This document shows, piece by piece, positions 46,286-55,535 of a DNA stretch of 64,000 bases. Every line of letters starts with the position of its first letter. The stretch's first letter is position 1. A program made the translations under genes and the position numbers. The DNA comes from Podospora bellae-mahoneyi. Its lineage: Eukaryota > Ascomycota > Sordariomycetes > Sordariales > Podosporaceae. The DNA lies in NCBI RefSeq assembly GCF_035222275.1, contig NW_026946360.1, positions 1,077,261 through 1,141,260 on the forward strand. Direction: 5' to 3'. Under the pieces are notes generated by a model. It saw only the letters and a list, made by a program, of their open reading frames with translations, had not been told where the DNA came from and ran no database searches.

Positions 46286-46355
46286 AACCTCGGCAGGATT
46301 CGAACCTGCGCCTCCGGCAGAGTAGTCGGCGTGCTACACGCTACACCACGAGGTT
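46286..46355 (-). other. tRNA-like module 2, inner element (70 nt, antisense)
   Basis: Exactly 200 bp from module 1. The minus strand has a perfect 7-bp acceptor AACCTCG/CGAGGTT, the D-stem GTGT/GCAC, the anticodon stem CCGAC/GCCGG (one RIP-type mismatch) with a 6-base loop TACTCT, and a perfect 5-bp T-stem GCAGG/CCTGC around TTCGAAT. The B box GGTTCGAATCC is perfect, consistent with an RNA polymerase III internal promoter. Confidence 0.75.
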
Positions 46356-46397
46356 AGAAGTAGTGAGGGGACCCAGGTATATCAAGCGCTATGCGCC

Positions 46398-47032
46398 TCA
46401 ACCACTTTGGGAGGTGGAAGGCGTGCCGCTAGCGGCATCCTACGCGGTCAGGAAGGAAGGACCGGCCACACCGGGATCAAAGGAAAGGTCGGTAGGCCAG
46501 TCGAGGCCTAAGGCAGGATCCAGGAAAGAGAAGGCCGAGGCAGGAGCAGTAGTAGAAGAAGAAGCAACGGAGGTATCCGCTACCGGCGGGCCATGCGGGG
46601 TAGCAGGCCGCGCGGAAAACTCTCTCTCTTCCTCCTTAAGGAGACGAGATTCGCGACGAAAGGCAGCAAGGGCTCGCACCTCGAGGGCACGCGATTGTGC
46701 CTCGAGACGAAGGAGCTTACTTAAGGTAGCCTGCTTTTCGGCGTCCAGGCGCTCTTTCTCCTTGATGAGAGGACGGACTATAGGGTCAGCGAGGAAGCGT
46801 ACGGTAGCCCAGGGGAGGACTCACGATCCACGCCATAAACATCACAGTGGGAGCGACTCGACTTGACACACGGGAGGCATCGGTCGTATCGAGAGGAAGC
46901 CACGTACTTAAGGCTATTCTCTTTACAATAGGTACACTCGGGCATGATAAGGCCGAACTTCTTAAGGAAAAGTACTTGATTACGGCGACGGTCGGTACTC
47001 GTACGAGCGGGTTTCTTTACACGGTTAGACAT
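46398..47032 (-). CDS. Antisense accessory gene of the chromovirus: Cys-cluster plus coiled-coil protein, spliced
   Basis: It reads leftward from the ATG at 47032. Exon 1 is 47032-46825, the intron is 46824-46778 (47 nt; GTGAGT donor, GCTGAC branch, TATAG acceptor), and exon 2 starts at 46777. As it stands the frame stops at TAG 46442-46440 (181 residues). In the outer element this codon is CAG and in the middle one TAA, so the stop is probably a RIP product and the ancestral end is the TGA at 46400-46398. Seen: a basic N-terminus (RVKKPARTSTDRRR); a Cys cluster PECTYC..., RCLPC..., HCDVYG at about 31-66; a Lys/Glu/Leu-rich coiled coil (KEKERLDAEKQATLSKLLRLE); and a Pro/Ser-rich acidic tail. 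I recall similar Cys-cluster/coiled-coil proteins as common unannotated fungal families, but their function is unknown to me. It lies between the tRNA-like modules and the 3' LTR. Confidence 0.65.
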
Positions 47033-47147
47033 GACGGTAGGATAAAAGAGGAGGAAAATTTACTGTAGGGATATTGCAGGAAAAGGGGATCCAGGACTAT
47101 TTCAGGAATACGGTCGCCGGGGCGTCGACCTGGGAGGAGGGGCATCA

Positions 47148-47592
47148 TGTTACAGTTAACCCAACGGCAGGCCGCGCAGTAGGTGGGGCGCGGGACGTCC
47201 CCAGCCAATCATTAAGGGAACTAGGAGGCAGCCAATCAAGGCTGGCCAGGAGTGCTACGGCGCCAAGAGGCCTGAGCAGTCTGCAGGATGTAAGATGCTA
47301 CGGGTGATCGAAGGCATAGCACGACGAGCACTCCGCAGGATGCAAAGTGCTATGAGTGATCGGGGCCGTAGCAGGGCGAGCACCTCAAGGCCCCGAGGTC
47401 TATATATACGGAGGAACTGGCTGGTGTAGATAGACAGTTCCGCAGTATGCAATTTCAAGTTGTATTCACGGTATCTTGTGTTTACATTGAGACATCTTGT
47501 CGTACACTGTTTAGCTGTACCGAACCAGGATTATTCAGAAGTAGCCTTCAACCGGTATCCCTTTCAGAGGTTCTGGATAGGGGTTCGTCATA
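47148..47592 (+). repeat. 3' LTR (type 1) of the inner element
   Basis: 445 bp, starting TGTTACAG directly after the polypurine tract GGGAGGAGGGGCATCA and ending GTTCGTCATA. Followed by the AACCG duplication. Confidence 0.95.
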
Positions 47593-47597
47593 AACCG

Positions 47598-50500
47598 CTA
47601 TCGGACGAGGATACGAGAAAGTATTAGGGAAGTAAGAGACGGAAAATAGGAGGAAGTTAGGCGGGTATAATTAAAAGACTTTATATTACTAATTAATCCG
47701 GAGTAAAAGGACGCTTTTAAATAATATAATTGCTTAGGAAACGATTCGCGGCCCTTCGTAAGGGCCGTTAACCTCTAATAGACTACGAACGGTATTTTTA
47801 AAAGCATTAACGTAAAATAAAGATATAGAATAACGACCTAAGGCTTATTAACGAAGTCGCTACTATATAAGGAAAAAATAAGAGAGATAAACGCCTCTAG
47901 GTTACTATACGATAGAGGGATCTCTAGGCAGTAACATTAATAAACGAAAGTACGGAAACGAACCTAATTTCGTTATAGTTCGTACATTAGGCCCGGATAC
48001 TATAGAAGAAAAAGAAGGAATGGATCGTTATATAAGGACCATTTCGTACGCAAAAGGTCTATAGGGAAACACTACCCCTGGATATTATAGTCGAAAGAAA
48101 AATAACCTTAGTTATATTTAATATTATAAATATAGGACCCTCGAAGGATATAATTTTAAAGTAACTATAGTATAAAAACTATAACTTAAATATCGATTAG
48201 AGGGATAATAGTTATTTACGACTAAAAGAACTTTAAAAGTATTTAGCTAATAATGGAAGATTAAGAGTACGTACGGAGTAAAGTGCGGGATAAGTACCCT
48301 CCACGGTACTACTGTAAGGAGCCTAAGAAGTAATGGTATACTCTATCGATATAGGCGGTAAGATCGAAGAAGTAAGGTTAACGACGTTAGTAAAGATATC
48401 GGAGGTTAATAAATATATTTATTATAATAATATAAAAAAGGGTGAGAAAAAGGCGGTACTAGTAAAATATTAAAGATACTTAGCCTTTACGGCTAAATAT
48501 TTAGAGGGGCTTTTAGAGCGAGGGCCGTAGGATTATAAGATTAAGTTAAAAGAGGGAGCTAAACTACGGCTATTTAAAGTATATTATATTAACGATAAGT
48601 AGAGTAAAGAGCTATAGAAATATTTAAATAAAAATTTAAAGAAAGATTATATTAAAGAGTTTATATTACTAGTAGGATACCCTATTTTCTTCGTACCGAA
48701 AAAGGATAATAGCTTACGACTATATATAGATTACCGGCAGCTAAATAACGAAACGGTAAAAAATAGTTACCCGCTACTATTAATATTTAAGTTACGGAAT
48801 TAACTAGTAGGGGCGCGATACTTTATACGCTTAAATATACCTATTAGGTACGCCTATATATAGATTAAAGAAGGAGACGAATGGAAAATAGCGTTTCGTA
48901 CGCCCTATAGTTATTTCGAATATCTCGTAATACTATTTAGGCTAACTAATATACCCGCGATATTCTAATCTCTCGTTAACTATACGATACGGAAATACCT
49001 CGATAAGATAGTAATATACTATTTCGACGACGTTTTTATTTACTTACGTACTCTAGAGGAGTATAAGCGGCACGTACGAGAGATACTCGACGCGCTATAC
49101 GGAGCCGGACTCTTAGTTAATAAGGAGAAAAGCGAGTTTTATATATAAAAAATAGTATATTTAAAATACTTAATATCGTTAGGCGAGGTTTATATAGAAC
49201 CTAAGAAAATTACGGTAGTTAGGGACTAGCCTACGCTATAGTTATAGATATACGTTAGGGAATTCTTAAGGTTTATAAATTTCTACCGGATATTTATTCG
49301 AGGGTACGTAAGTATCGCGAGGCCTTTTAACTATTTAATTAAGAAGGATATAGAGTTTCGGTAAGGGTAAGAAGAAAAGTAGGCCTTTTAGGAGCTAAAA
49401 GAGGCTATTTTAAAGGACCTAGTACTTAAACTATTAAACCCTAATCGATTATTTAAGGTCGAGGCGGATATATTAAACTATACGATCGGTAGGTAATTAG
49501 GATAGAAAGATAATAATAATAAGTTATACCCGATAATTTTTTTTTTAAAAAAGTTCGAGGAAATATATTAAAACTATTTAATTTATAATAAAAAGCTACT
49601 CGCTATTATCGAAACGTTCGAGAAGTAAAAACTATACTTTAGTAATATTAAGTATAAAGTATAGGTCTATACGGATTATAAAAACCTACGGTACTTTATT
49701 ACTACGAAGGTCTTTAATGCGCGGTAAATACGATAATTAAAATTTCTTTTAGAATTTAATTTTTAAATTAACTATAAGAAGGGATCGGAGAACGCTAGGG
49801 CAAATATACTTAGCCGGCGTACCGACCACTATAAAAATATACTTAAAGAGTTATTATTATTATTTAAAGAAACGCTTAATAATACTCTTAAGTATCTACT
49901 ATAGCCGTAAATAAAGTATTACGTAGTATATTAGGAAAAAACTACTTTTAATAAATACTAAAGGAAGTTAGGTACCAATATTATAAAGTAATACTAGTAG
50001 GAAAAGCTAAAGCTATAGGGTATTTAGAAAGATAGCTAGGGAAGGCTATAGTATAGGAATCGGGCGTACGTGAAGTAAAGTAATCGGACGATACTAATAA
50101 TAAATATTTATATATCGAAGCTCGGAGGATATATAGGTATTGCTAAAACTATAGAAAAGATTAAGTAGTATTTTGACTAGTCGAGGATTAAAGACGATAT
50201 TAAGGAAGTTATTTAGTTATACTATACGTGTAAGAGAATAAGGGTTATAAAGTATAAACCTTACGGATTTTTAAAATTATTATTAATAGCGGAACGGCTA
50301 TAAAGTTTAATTATTATAAACTTTATTATTAAATTATTAGAATTTAAAGATACGGTAACCGGCATTAAATATAATAGTATATTAACGGTAATTAATAAAT
50401 TTACTAAATAAATATACTTTTTATTATATAAGGAGATTTAATTAGTAAAGTAATTAGCGGACGTAGTACTACGGTATATTATAATAATATATATATAACT

Positions 50501-51370
50501 AAAGGAGTTTATTACGGATCGTAATATTAAATTCGTATTGAAATTTTAGAAAGCGTTAATAACGAGGTTAGGGGTAGTAAGTAAGGTATTATCGGTTTAT
50601 TACTTTTAAATAAACGGTTAAATAGAGCGGCTTAATTAAATCGTAAAATAATATTTATAGAATTATATTAATTTCGAGTAAAACGATTAAGTTAAATTAT
50701 TATTTACGGTATAACTAGCGTATAATATATTATTAATAAAGATTATAAAAGTTATACCTTTCTTCGCGAATTTCGGCTACGAGGCAAACCTACGGTAAGG
50801 GCCTACCGTTAAGGTACTTAGGGCCGGAATTAAGGTAAATAAAATATATATATTTTATAATAAACTTAAGTAAAAATTAAAATTTATAAAGGAAAGGATA
50901 TAGAAATACTATAATACTGAAAGGCTTAAAGGACTTTACTTTAAAGGGGGAAATATAATATTCCTTTCTATACGTAATTTACGTACTAAAAGACCTAGTA
51001 AGAAACTGGACTATAGGCGAGTAGGCCCGTTTAAGGTTAAAAGGAAGATATCGGAGACGGTATTCGAACTGGAGCTACCCCGTACGATACGTCTATAGTT
51101 ATATACCTTTTATATCTTACTTCTGGAGCCCGCACTACCGGTAAATAAGGCCAATATATAGGCCGTAGCGGAGGACGAAGAAGAGGAGTATAATATAGAA
51201 AAGATATTAGATTTACGGTTTAATAAAGGCTAATTAAAGTATTTAATTAGTTAATTAAGATATTTAACTATAGATAATTCGTGGGAGCTATAGGTATACC
51301 TTAATTACTTAAAGAAGTTAAAAGAATTCTATTAATAATATTTAAACCGGCCAAAACTTAAATAAGTAAA
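47598..51370 (+). pseudogene. gag 3' end and pol of the middle element
   Basis: Continues from 39851. RT ([18 protein letters not shown]-type string near 48897), RNase H, integrase and a chromodomain (near 51190-51320) can all be followed by comparison with the inner copy. RIP stops are denser. YLDD has become YFDD-like near 49018. Confidence 0.85.
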
Positions 51371-51420
51371 AATAGATCCGGGCGTAAAAAGACCTGACCG
51401 GGCCCTCTTAAGCCTGGAAG

Positions 51421-51490
51421 AACCTTAATAGGAGTCGAATTTGCGCCTCCGATAGGGTAATTAACGTACTATACGCTATACTATAAGGTT
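51421..51490 (-). other. tRNA-like module 1, middle element
   Basis: 70 nt, the homologue of 46086-46155, with RIP-type changes in the T-arm. The acceptor AACCTTA/TAAGGTT is retained. Confidence 0.65.
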
Positions 51491-51620
51491 AGAAGGTAGG
51501 AAGGAATCTAAGCCTAATTAGTATTATATACCCCTATTACCGTAAGAAAACGTACTACCGGCGGACAATAAAAAGCTAGCCTTAGCTTATAGCCAAATAA
51601 CTATAAAATAAAGCTAAAAA

Positions 51621-51690
51621 AACTTTAGTAAGATTCGAACCTGCGCCTCTAGCAGAGTAGTTGGCGTGCTATACGCTATATTACGAGGTT
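51621..51690 (-). other. tRNA-like module 2, middle element
   Basis: 70 nt, exactly 200 bp from module 1. The T-loop GGTTCGAATC and the T-stem are intact. The acceptor is weakened (AACTTTA on the plus strand). Confidence 0.65.
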
Positions 51691-51732
51691 AGAAGTGGTA
51701 AAGGGACCTAGGTATATTAAGCGCTACGCGCC

Positions 51733-52367
51733 TTAATTACTTTAGGAAGTGGAAAGCGTGCCGCTAGCGGTATCTTATACGGTTAAGAAGGAAGGACCGG
51801 CTATATCGGGATTAAAGGAAAGGTCGGTAAGCTAGTCGAGGCCTAAGGCAGGATCTAGGAAAGAGAAGGCTGAGGCAAGAGTAGTAGTGGAAGAAGAGGT
51901 AACGGAGGTATCCGCTACCGGCGGGCCATACGGGGTAGCAAGCTACGCGGAAAACTCTCTCTCTTCCTCCTTAAGGAGACGAGATTCGCGACGAAAAGTA
52001 ATAAAGGCTCGCACCTCGAGGGTACGCGATTATGCCTCGAGACGAAGGAGCTTATTTAAGGTAGCCTACTTTTTAGCGTTTAGGCGCTCTTTCTCCTTAA
52101 TAAAAGGACGGACTATAAGGTTAGCGAAGAAATATACGGTAGCCTAGAGAAGGACTTACGATCTACGCTATAAATATTATAGTAAGAGCGACTCGACTTA
52201 ATATACGGAAAGTATCGGTCGTATCGAAAGGAAACCACGCACTTAAGGTTATTCTCTTTATAATAAGTACACTTGGGTATAATAAGGCCGAACTTCTTAA
52301 GGAAAAGTACTTAATCACGGCGACGGTCGGTACTCGTACGAGCGGGTTTCTTTACACGGTTAGACAT
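51733..52367 (-). pseudogene. Antisense Cys-cluster/coiled-coil gene, middle element
   Basis: Same position and frame as the inner copy: ATG retained at 52367 and the end (TAA in place of TGA) at 51735-51733. It contains RIP-type changes, and the Cys codons of the cluster are partly Tyr. The intron donor and acceptor region (about 52112-52158) is recognisable but mutated. Confidence 0.65.
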
Positions 52368-52482
52368 AACGGTAGGATAAAAGAGGAGGAAAACTTACTG
52401 TAGGGATATTATAGGAAAAGGGGATCCAGGACTATTTTAGGAATACGGTCGTTAGGGTATCGACCTAGGAGGAGGGGCATTA

Positions 52483-52927
52483 TATTACAATTAACCTAAC
52501 GGCAGGCCGCGTAGTATGTGGGGCGCGGGGCGTTCCCAGCTAATCATTAAGGAAACCAGGAGGCAACTAATTAAGGCTGGCCAGAAGTGCTACGGCGCCA
52601 AGAGGCCTGAGTAGTCTGCAGGATGCAAGATACTACGGGTGATCGAAGGTATAGCACGATGAGCACTTCGCAGGATACAAAGTGCTAGGAGTGATCGGGG
52701 CCGTAGTAGGGCGAGCACCTCAGGGCCCCGAGGTCTATATATACGGAGGAACTGGCTGGTGTAGATAGACAGTTCCGCAGTATGCAATTTCAAGTTGTAT
52801 TCACGGTATCTTGTATTTACATTGAGACATCTTGTCGTACACTGTTTAGCTGTACCGAACCAGGATTATTTAGAAGCAGCCTTCAACCGGTATTCCTTTC
52901 AGAGGTTCTGGATAGGGGTTCGTCATA
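52483..52927 (+). repeat. 3' LTR (type 1) of the middle element
   Basis: 445 bp, start mutated to TATTACAA, end GTTCGTCATA, followed by the AAATA duplication. The 67-codon antisense frame at 52590-52793 is open. Confidence 0.92.
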
Positions 52928-53056
52928 AAATATACTTTAATTACTTAGAAAAGTTAAAAGAATTCTATTAGTAATATTTAAACCGGTTAAAACTTAAATA
53001 AGTAAAAATAAATCTAGACGTAAAAGGACCCGACCGGGCCCTTTTAAGCTTAGAAA

Positions 53057-53126
53057 AACCTTAATAAAAGTTAAACCTACGCCCCTAATAGGATAATCGG
53101 CGTACTATATATTATACTATAAAGTT
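53057..53126 (-). other. tRNA-like module 1, outer element
   Basis: 70 nt, heavily RIP-shifted (T-loop now TTTAACT-like) but in the same place, about 10 bases after the pol end, with the same length. Confidence 0.55.
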
Positions 53127-53258
53127 AAAAAATAAAAAGGAATTTAAACCTAACTAATATTATATACCCTTACTACCGTAAAAAAACGTATTACCGGCGG
53201 ATAATAAAAATAAATCTAAGCTTAAAAGACCTTTATTGGATATTTTTAAACTTAAAAG

Positions 53259-53328
53259 AACTTTAGTAAGAGTCGAACTTACGCCTCCGGTAAAGTAATC
53301 GGCGTATTATACGTTATACTACGAGGTT
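53259..53328 (-). other. tRNA-like module 2, outer element
   Basis: 70 nt, 202 bp from module 1. The T-arm GTAAG-TTCGACT-CTTAC is perfectly paired. The anticodon stem has one RIP-type mismatch and again a 6-base loop (TACTTT). Confidence 0.65.
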
Positions 53329-53370
53329 AGAAGGTATAAGGAAGACTAAATATAAATAACGTTACGCGCT

Positions 53371-54036
53371 TTAATTACTTTAAGAAATAGAAAGCGTGCT
53401 GCTAGCGGTATTCTGCGCGGTTAAAAAGGAAAGACCGGCTATACCGGGATTAAAAGAAAAGTCGGTAAGCTAATCGAGGCCTAAAGTAGGATCTAAGAAA
53501 GAAAGGTTAGAGGGTACGGCGGCGGGAAACTCCGTCGTGTAACGATTCGAAAGATCCGGAGAAGCGGGGGCTGGAAGAAAGGGAGTATTATTAAATAATA
53601 AAGTAATTAGCGCGGTTTCCTCCCGCTTAACGTACTCCAGCTTTTTTATATTATTAAGGTTACGAGAGACGGCTGTAATTATTCGCTTAAACTATAGTTA
53701 TTTCTATAAACGTAAGCGGTTAATCTTCTAATTTAGGGCGGTACGTTAAGACTCGGCTTTTATTATTTCCGTCTCTAATTAATCGTACTGGGAGATAACC
53801 TTGCGGAGCTATTGGACGGATAACCTACGAGCGTTATAAAGGGACTAGTTATACTATATATAAGTAGCGTAATGTTCGGAAATTAAAGGAGAGATTTTAT
53901 AAGAGAGGCTACGTCTTTCGTAGAAGGAATAGGTATGTTTTATAATAGTGGTAAACCGTAAGACTATAGTAAATAATTCGTTATAATTCGCTATTTTCGT
54001 ATGCGGAGGTTTAATACCCGATCGCGTTTTACTTAT
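53371..54036 (-). pseudogene. Antisense Cys-cluster/coiled-coil gene, outer element (divergent version)
   Basis: One continuous frame runs from a mutated start (ATA at 54036) to TAA at 53373-53371, with no frameshift, only RIP-type stops. The N-terminal half differs from the inner gene. It has several Tyr positions in a spacing that suits a former Cys cluster ('HTYSFYERR...SEHYATYI'). A long coiled-coil stretch ('LETEIIKAES', 'LEYVKREETALITLL') follows, then a C-terminus clearly shared with the inner gene ('LSFLDPTLGLD' and 'GIAGLSFLTA'). No intron is needed here. The layout is conserved while the sequence diverged, as expected of a real gene. Confidence 0.6.
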
Positions 54037-54155
54037 ACAGTTAAATATATTAAAGCGTAAAGAATAAAGGAAAGAGGAGGAAAATTTATAAGTATTAGCG
54101 GACGAAGGAGAGTAGGCTAAGCCGACGGGACTTTAGCCTGGGAGGGGGAGCGTCG

Positions 54156-54539
54156 TGTTACGGCTTGACACTTAGTGAGGCGCAGGCGTATTATTGACTA
54201 ATTATTAGTATAGGATTACGGACTAATTAGAATAGGATTATTAGGATCGAGGGTCGATCTAGAGGAGTCAACCCCGGAGGGATAGTATCGATAGGATCGA
54301 GGGTCGAGTCTATCGATCTAGGACAACGCTAGGCTTAGCGTAGGATATATATATACGGAGGAACTGGCTGGTGTAGATAGACAGTTCCGCAATATGCAAT
54401 TTAAGCTTGTATTTACGGTATCTAGTGTTTATATTAAGACATTTCGTCGTACACTATTTAGCTGTACCGAACCAGGATTATTTAGAAGCAGCTTTCAACC
54501 GGTATCCCTTTCAGAGGTTCTGGATAGGGGTTCGTCATA
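54156..54539 (+). repeat. 3' LTR (type 2) of the outer element
   Basis: 384 bp, TGTTACGGCTTGACAC... to GTTCGTCATA. Preceded by a polypurine tract (54140-54150) and followed by AAAAG. Confidence 0.92.
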
Positions 54540-54544
54540 AAAAG

Positions 54545-54751
54545 TAATTACTAAACTACGGCTTTAGATTAAGACTATATTAAAGTAGCTCGGACGAGCT
54601 AGTACCTTAGCCCCCTTTACTTTACCGGGAACGTATTCGATATCGGCCGATAGTAAGGCCGAAATTACTTACTATATTACTTATATATTTATTAGTTTAA
54701 GTATTATCGTACGGGAAAAATATATATTTATATTAATATAGAAGCTATTTA
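54545..54751 (+). repeat. Right arm of the inverted repeat, second part
   Basis: Continues 31386 across the retroelement insertion. Reverse-complement match to 27458-27690. Beyond 54751 the left arm has no counterpart, because the reverse LTR at 27072-27457 begins there. Confidence 0.75.
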
Positions 54752-55535
54752 TTAGCTTTTTAATATAAGGCTAGCTAGTATTAATAATTTCGTACGAGCT
54801 ACGGGTATTAAAGACTAAAGTTATCTTGTATATTAGTTAAAAGTCGATTATTTTGTACGATAGAAAAGTTTGCTAGAAAAGGATTTTAATGAGAATTAAA
54901 GTCGTTATTATATAGCTAGCCTGTCGAGGGATTTGGAAGAAAAGGTTTGTATCCGGCAGTTATACGTTACTGCCTTCGTGCTTACGTAACTGCCTTTGTG
55001 CTAGGCGTGCCTACGTAACTGCCTTCTTGCCAGGCGTGCCTTAACTATCGTACGGGACCGACGCCTTAATCGGAATAACACGGCTCTATTGTATAGCTAG
55101 CCTATCGAGGGATTTGGAAGAAAAGATCTATACCCGGTAGCTATACGCCACTGCCTTCGTGTTTTGGCGTGCCTTAACTATCGTACGGGACAGACGCCCT
55201 GATCGGAATAACACAGCTCTGTTGCATAGTTAGCCTATTAAGGGATTTGGAAAAAAAGGTTTACACCCGGCAGCCACACGCCACTACCTTCGTACCTACG
55301 TAACTGCCTTCGTGCTAGGCGTGCCCACGTAACTACCTTTATGCCAGGCGTGCCTTGACTATCGTACGGGACCTAGACCCCGGTAACCGTACGCTACTGC
55401 CCTTATCCACTTATACGTGACCCACTCTACTCTTTAACGGGGTATCCTTCCCTAAAAAAACTTAATAATAAACTTTAATATTATAATATCTTATATCGTA
55501 TATAACTATTATATTACGATTAATACTATACTAGA
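54752..55535 (+). repeat. Unique spacer and three-copy GC-richer tandem repeat upstream of the helicase
   Basis: The block 'GCTAGCCTRTCGAGGGATTTGG' occurs at about 54914, 55096 and 55230, each followed by 'ACTGCCTTCGTGC'-type motifs and 'AACTATCGTACGGGAC'. Period irregular (about 180 and 133). The tract is conspicuously less AT-shifted than both flanks. It sits where the helicase promoter would be. Confidence 0.7.

Larger units (their letters stand above)
39852..47592 (+). mobile_element. Youngest (inner) full-length Gypsy/chromovirus, 7741 bp
   Basis: Complete element with 445-bp LTRs at 39852-40296 and 47148-47592 and AACCG target duplications at 39847-39851 and 47593-47597. Removing it rejoins the middle element's gag ('AAAAGAACCG|CTATCGGACGAGG', compare 42250-42280). 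The two LTRs differ at about eleven positions, all C/T or G/A transitions, so the divergence is RIP rather than age. Order: LTR, gag, protease, RT, RNase H, integrase, chromodomain, two antisense tRNA-like modules, antisense spliced gene, polypurine tract (about 47132-47147), LTR. Confidence 0.95.
37437..52927 (+). mobile_element. Middle Gypsy/chromovirus, nested in the outer one and split by the inner one
   Basis: 445-bp type-1 LTRs at 37437-37881 and 52483-52927 with AAATA duplications (37432-37436 and 52928-52932). The flanks join the outer element's chromodomain ('GTAAAAGCTATA|AAATATACTTTAATTAC'). Its own internal region is 37882-39851 plus 47598-52482. It is more RIP-mutated than the inner copy and less than the outer one. 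It carries the same post-pol tRNA-like pair (51421, 51621) and antisense gene (51733-52367). Confidence 0.92.
31387..54539 (+). mobile_element. Oldest (outer) Gypsy/chromovirus, split by a nested insertion
   Basis: 384-bp type-2 LTRs at 31387-31770 and 54156-54539, flanked by AAAAG duplications (31382-31386 and 54540-54544). The internal region is 31771-37436 plus 52933-54155. The left inverted-repeat arm preserves the empty site (an A-run at that point), confirming the insertion. The gag-pol region parallels the inner element but is saturated with stops from RIP. After pol come two tRNA-like modules and an antisense gene, then a polypurine tract GGGAGGGGGAG just before the 3' LTR. Confidence 0.9.

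Noticed and set aside
46086-46355. Interpretation of the modules as functional decoding tRNA genes
   Set aside because: All copies have a 6-base anticodon loop by my folding and lack a normal U33-anticodon arrangement, so I call them tRNA-like only.
46363-46866. 167-codon plus-strand open frame after pol
   Set aside because: It overlaps the antisense gene and the second tRNA-like module. The minus strand has the conserved layout and an intron, while this frame is not kept in the outer element.
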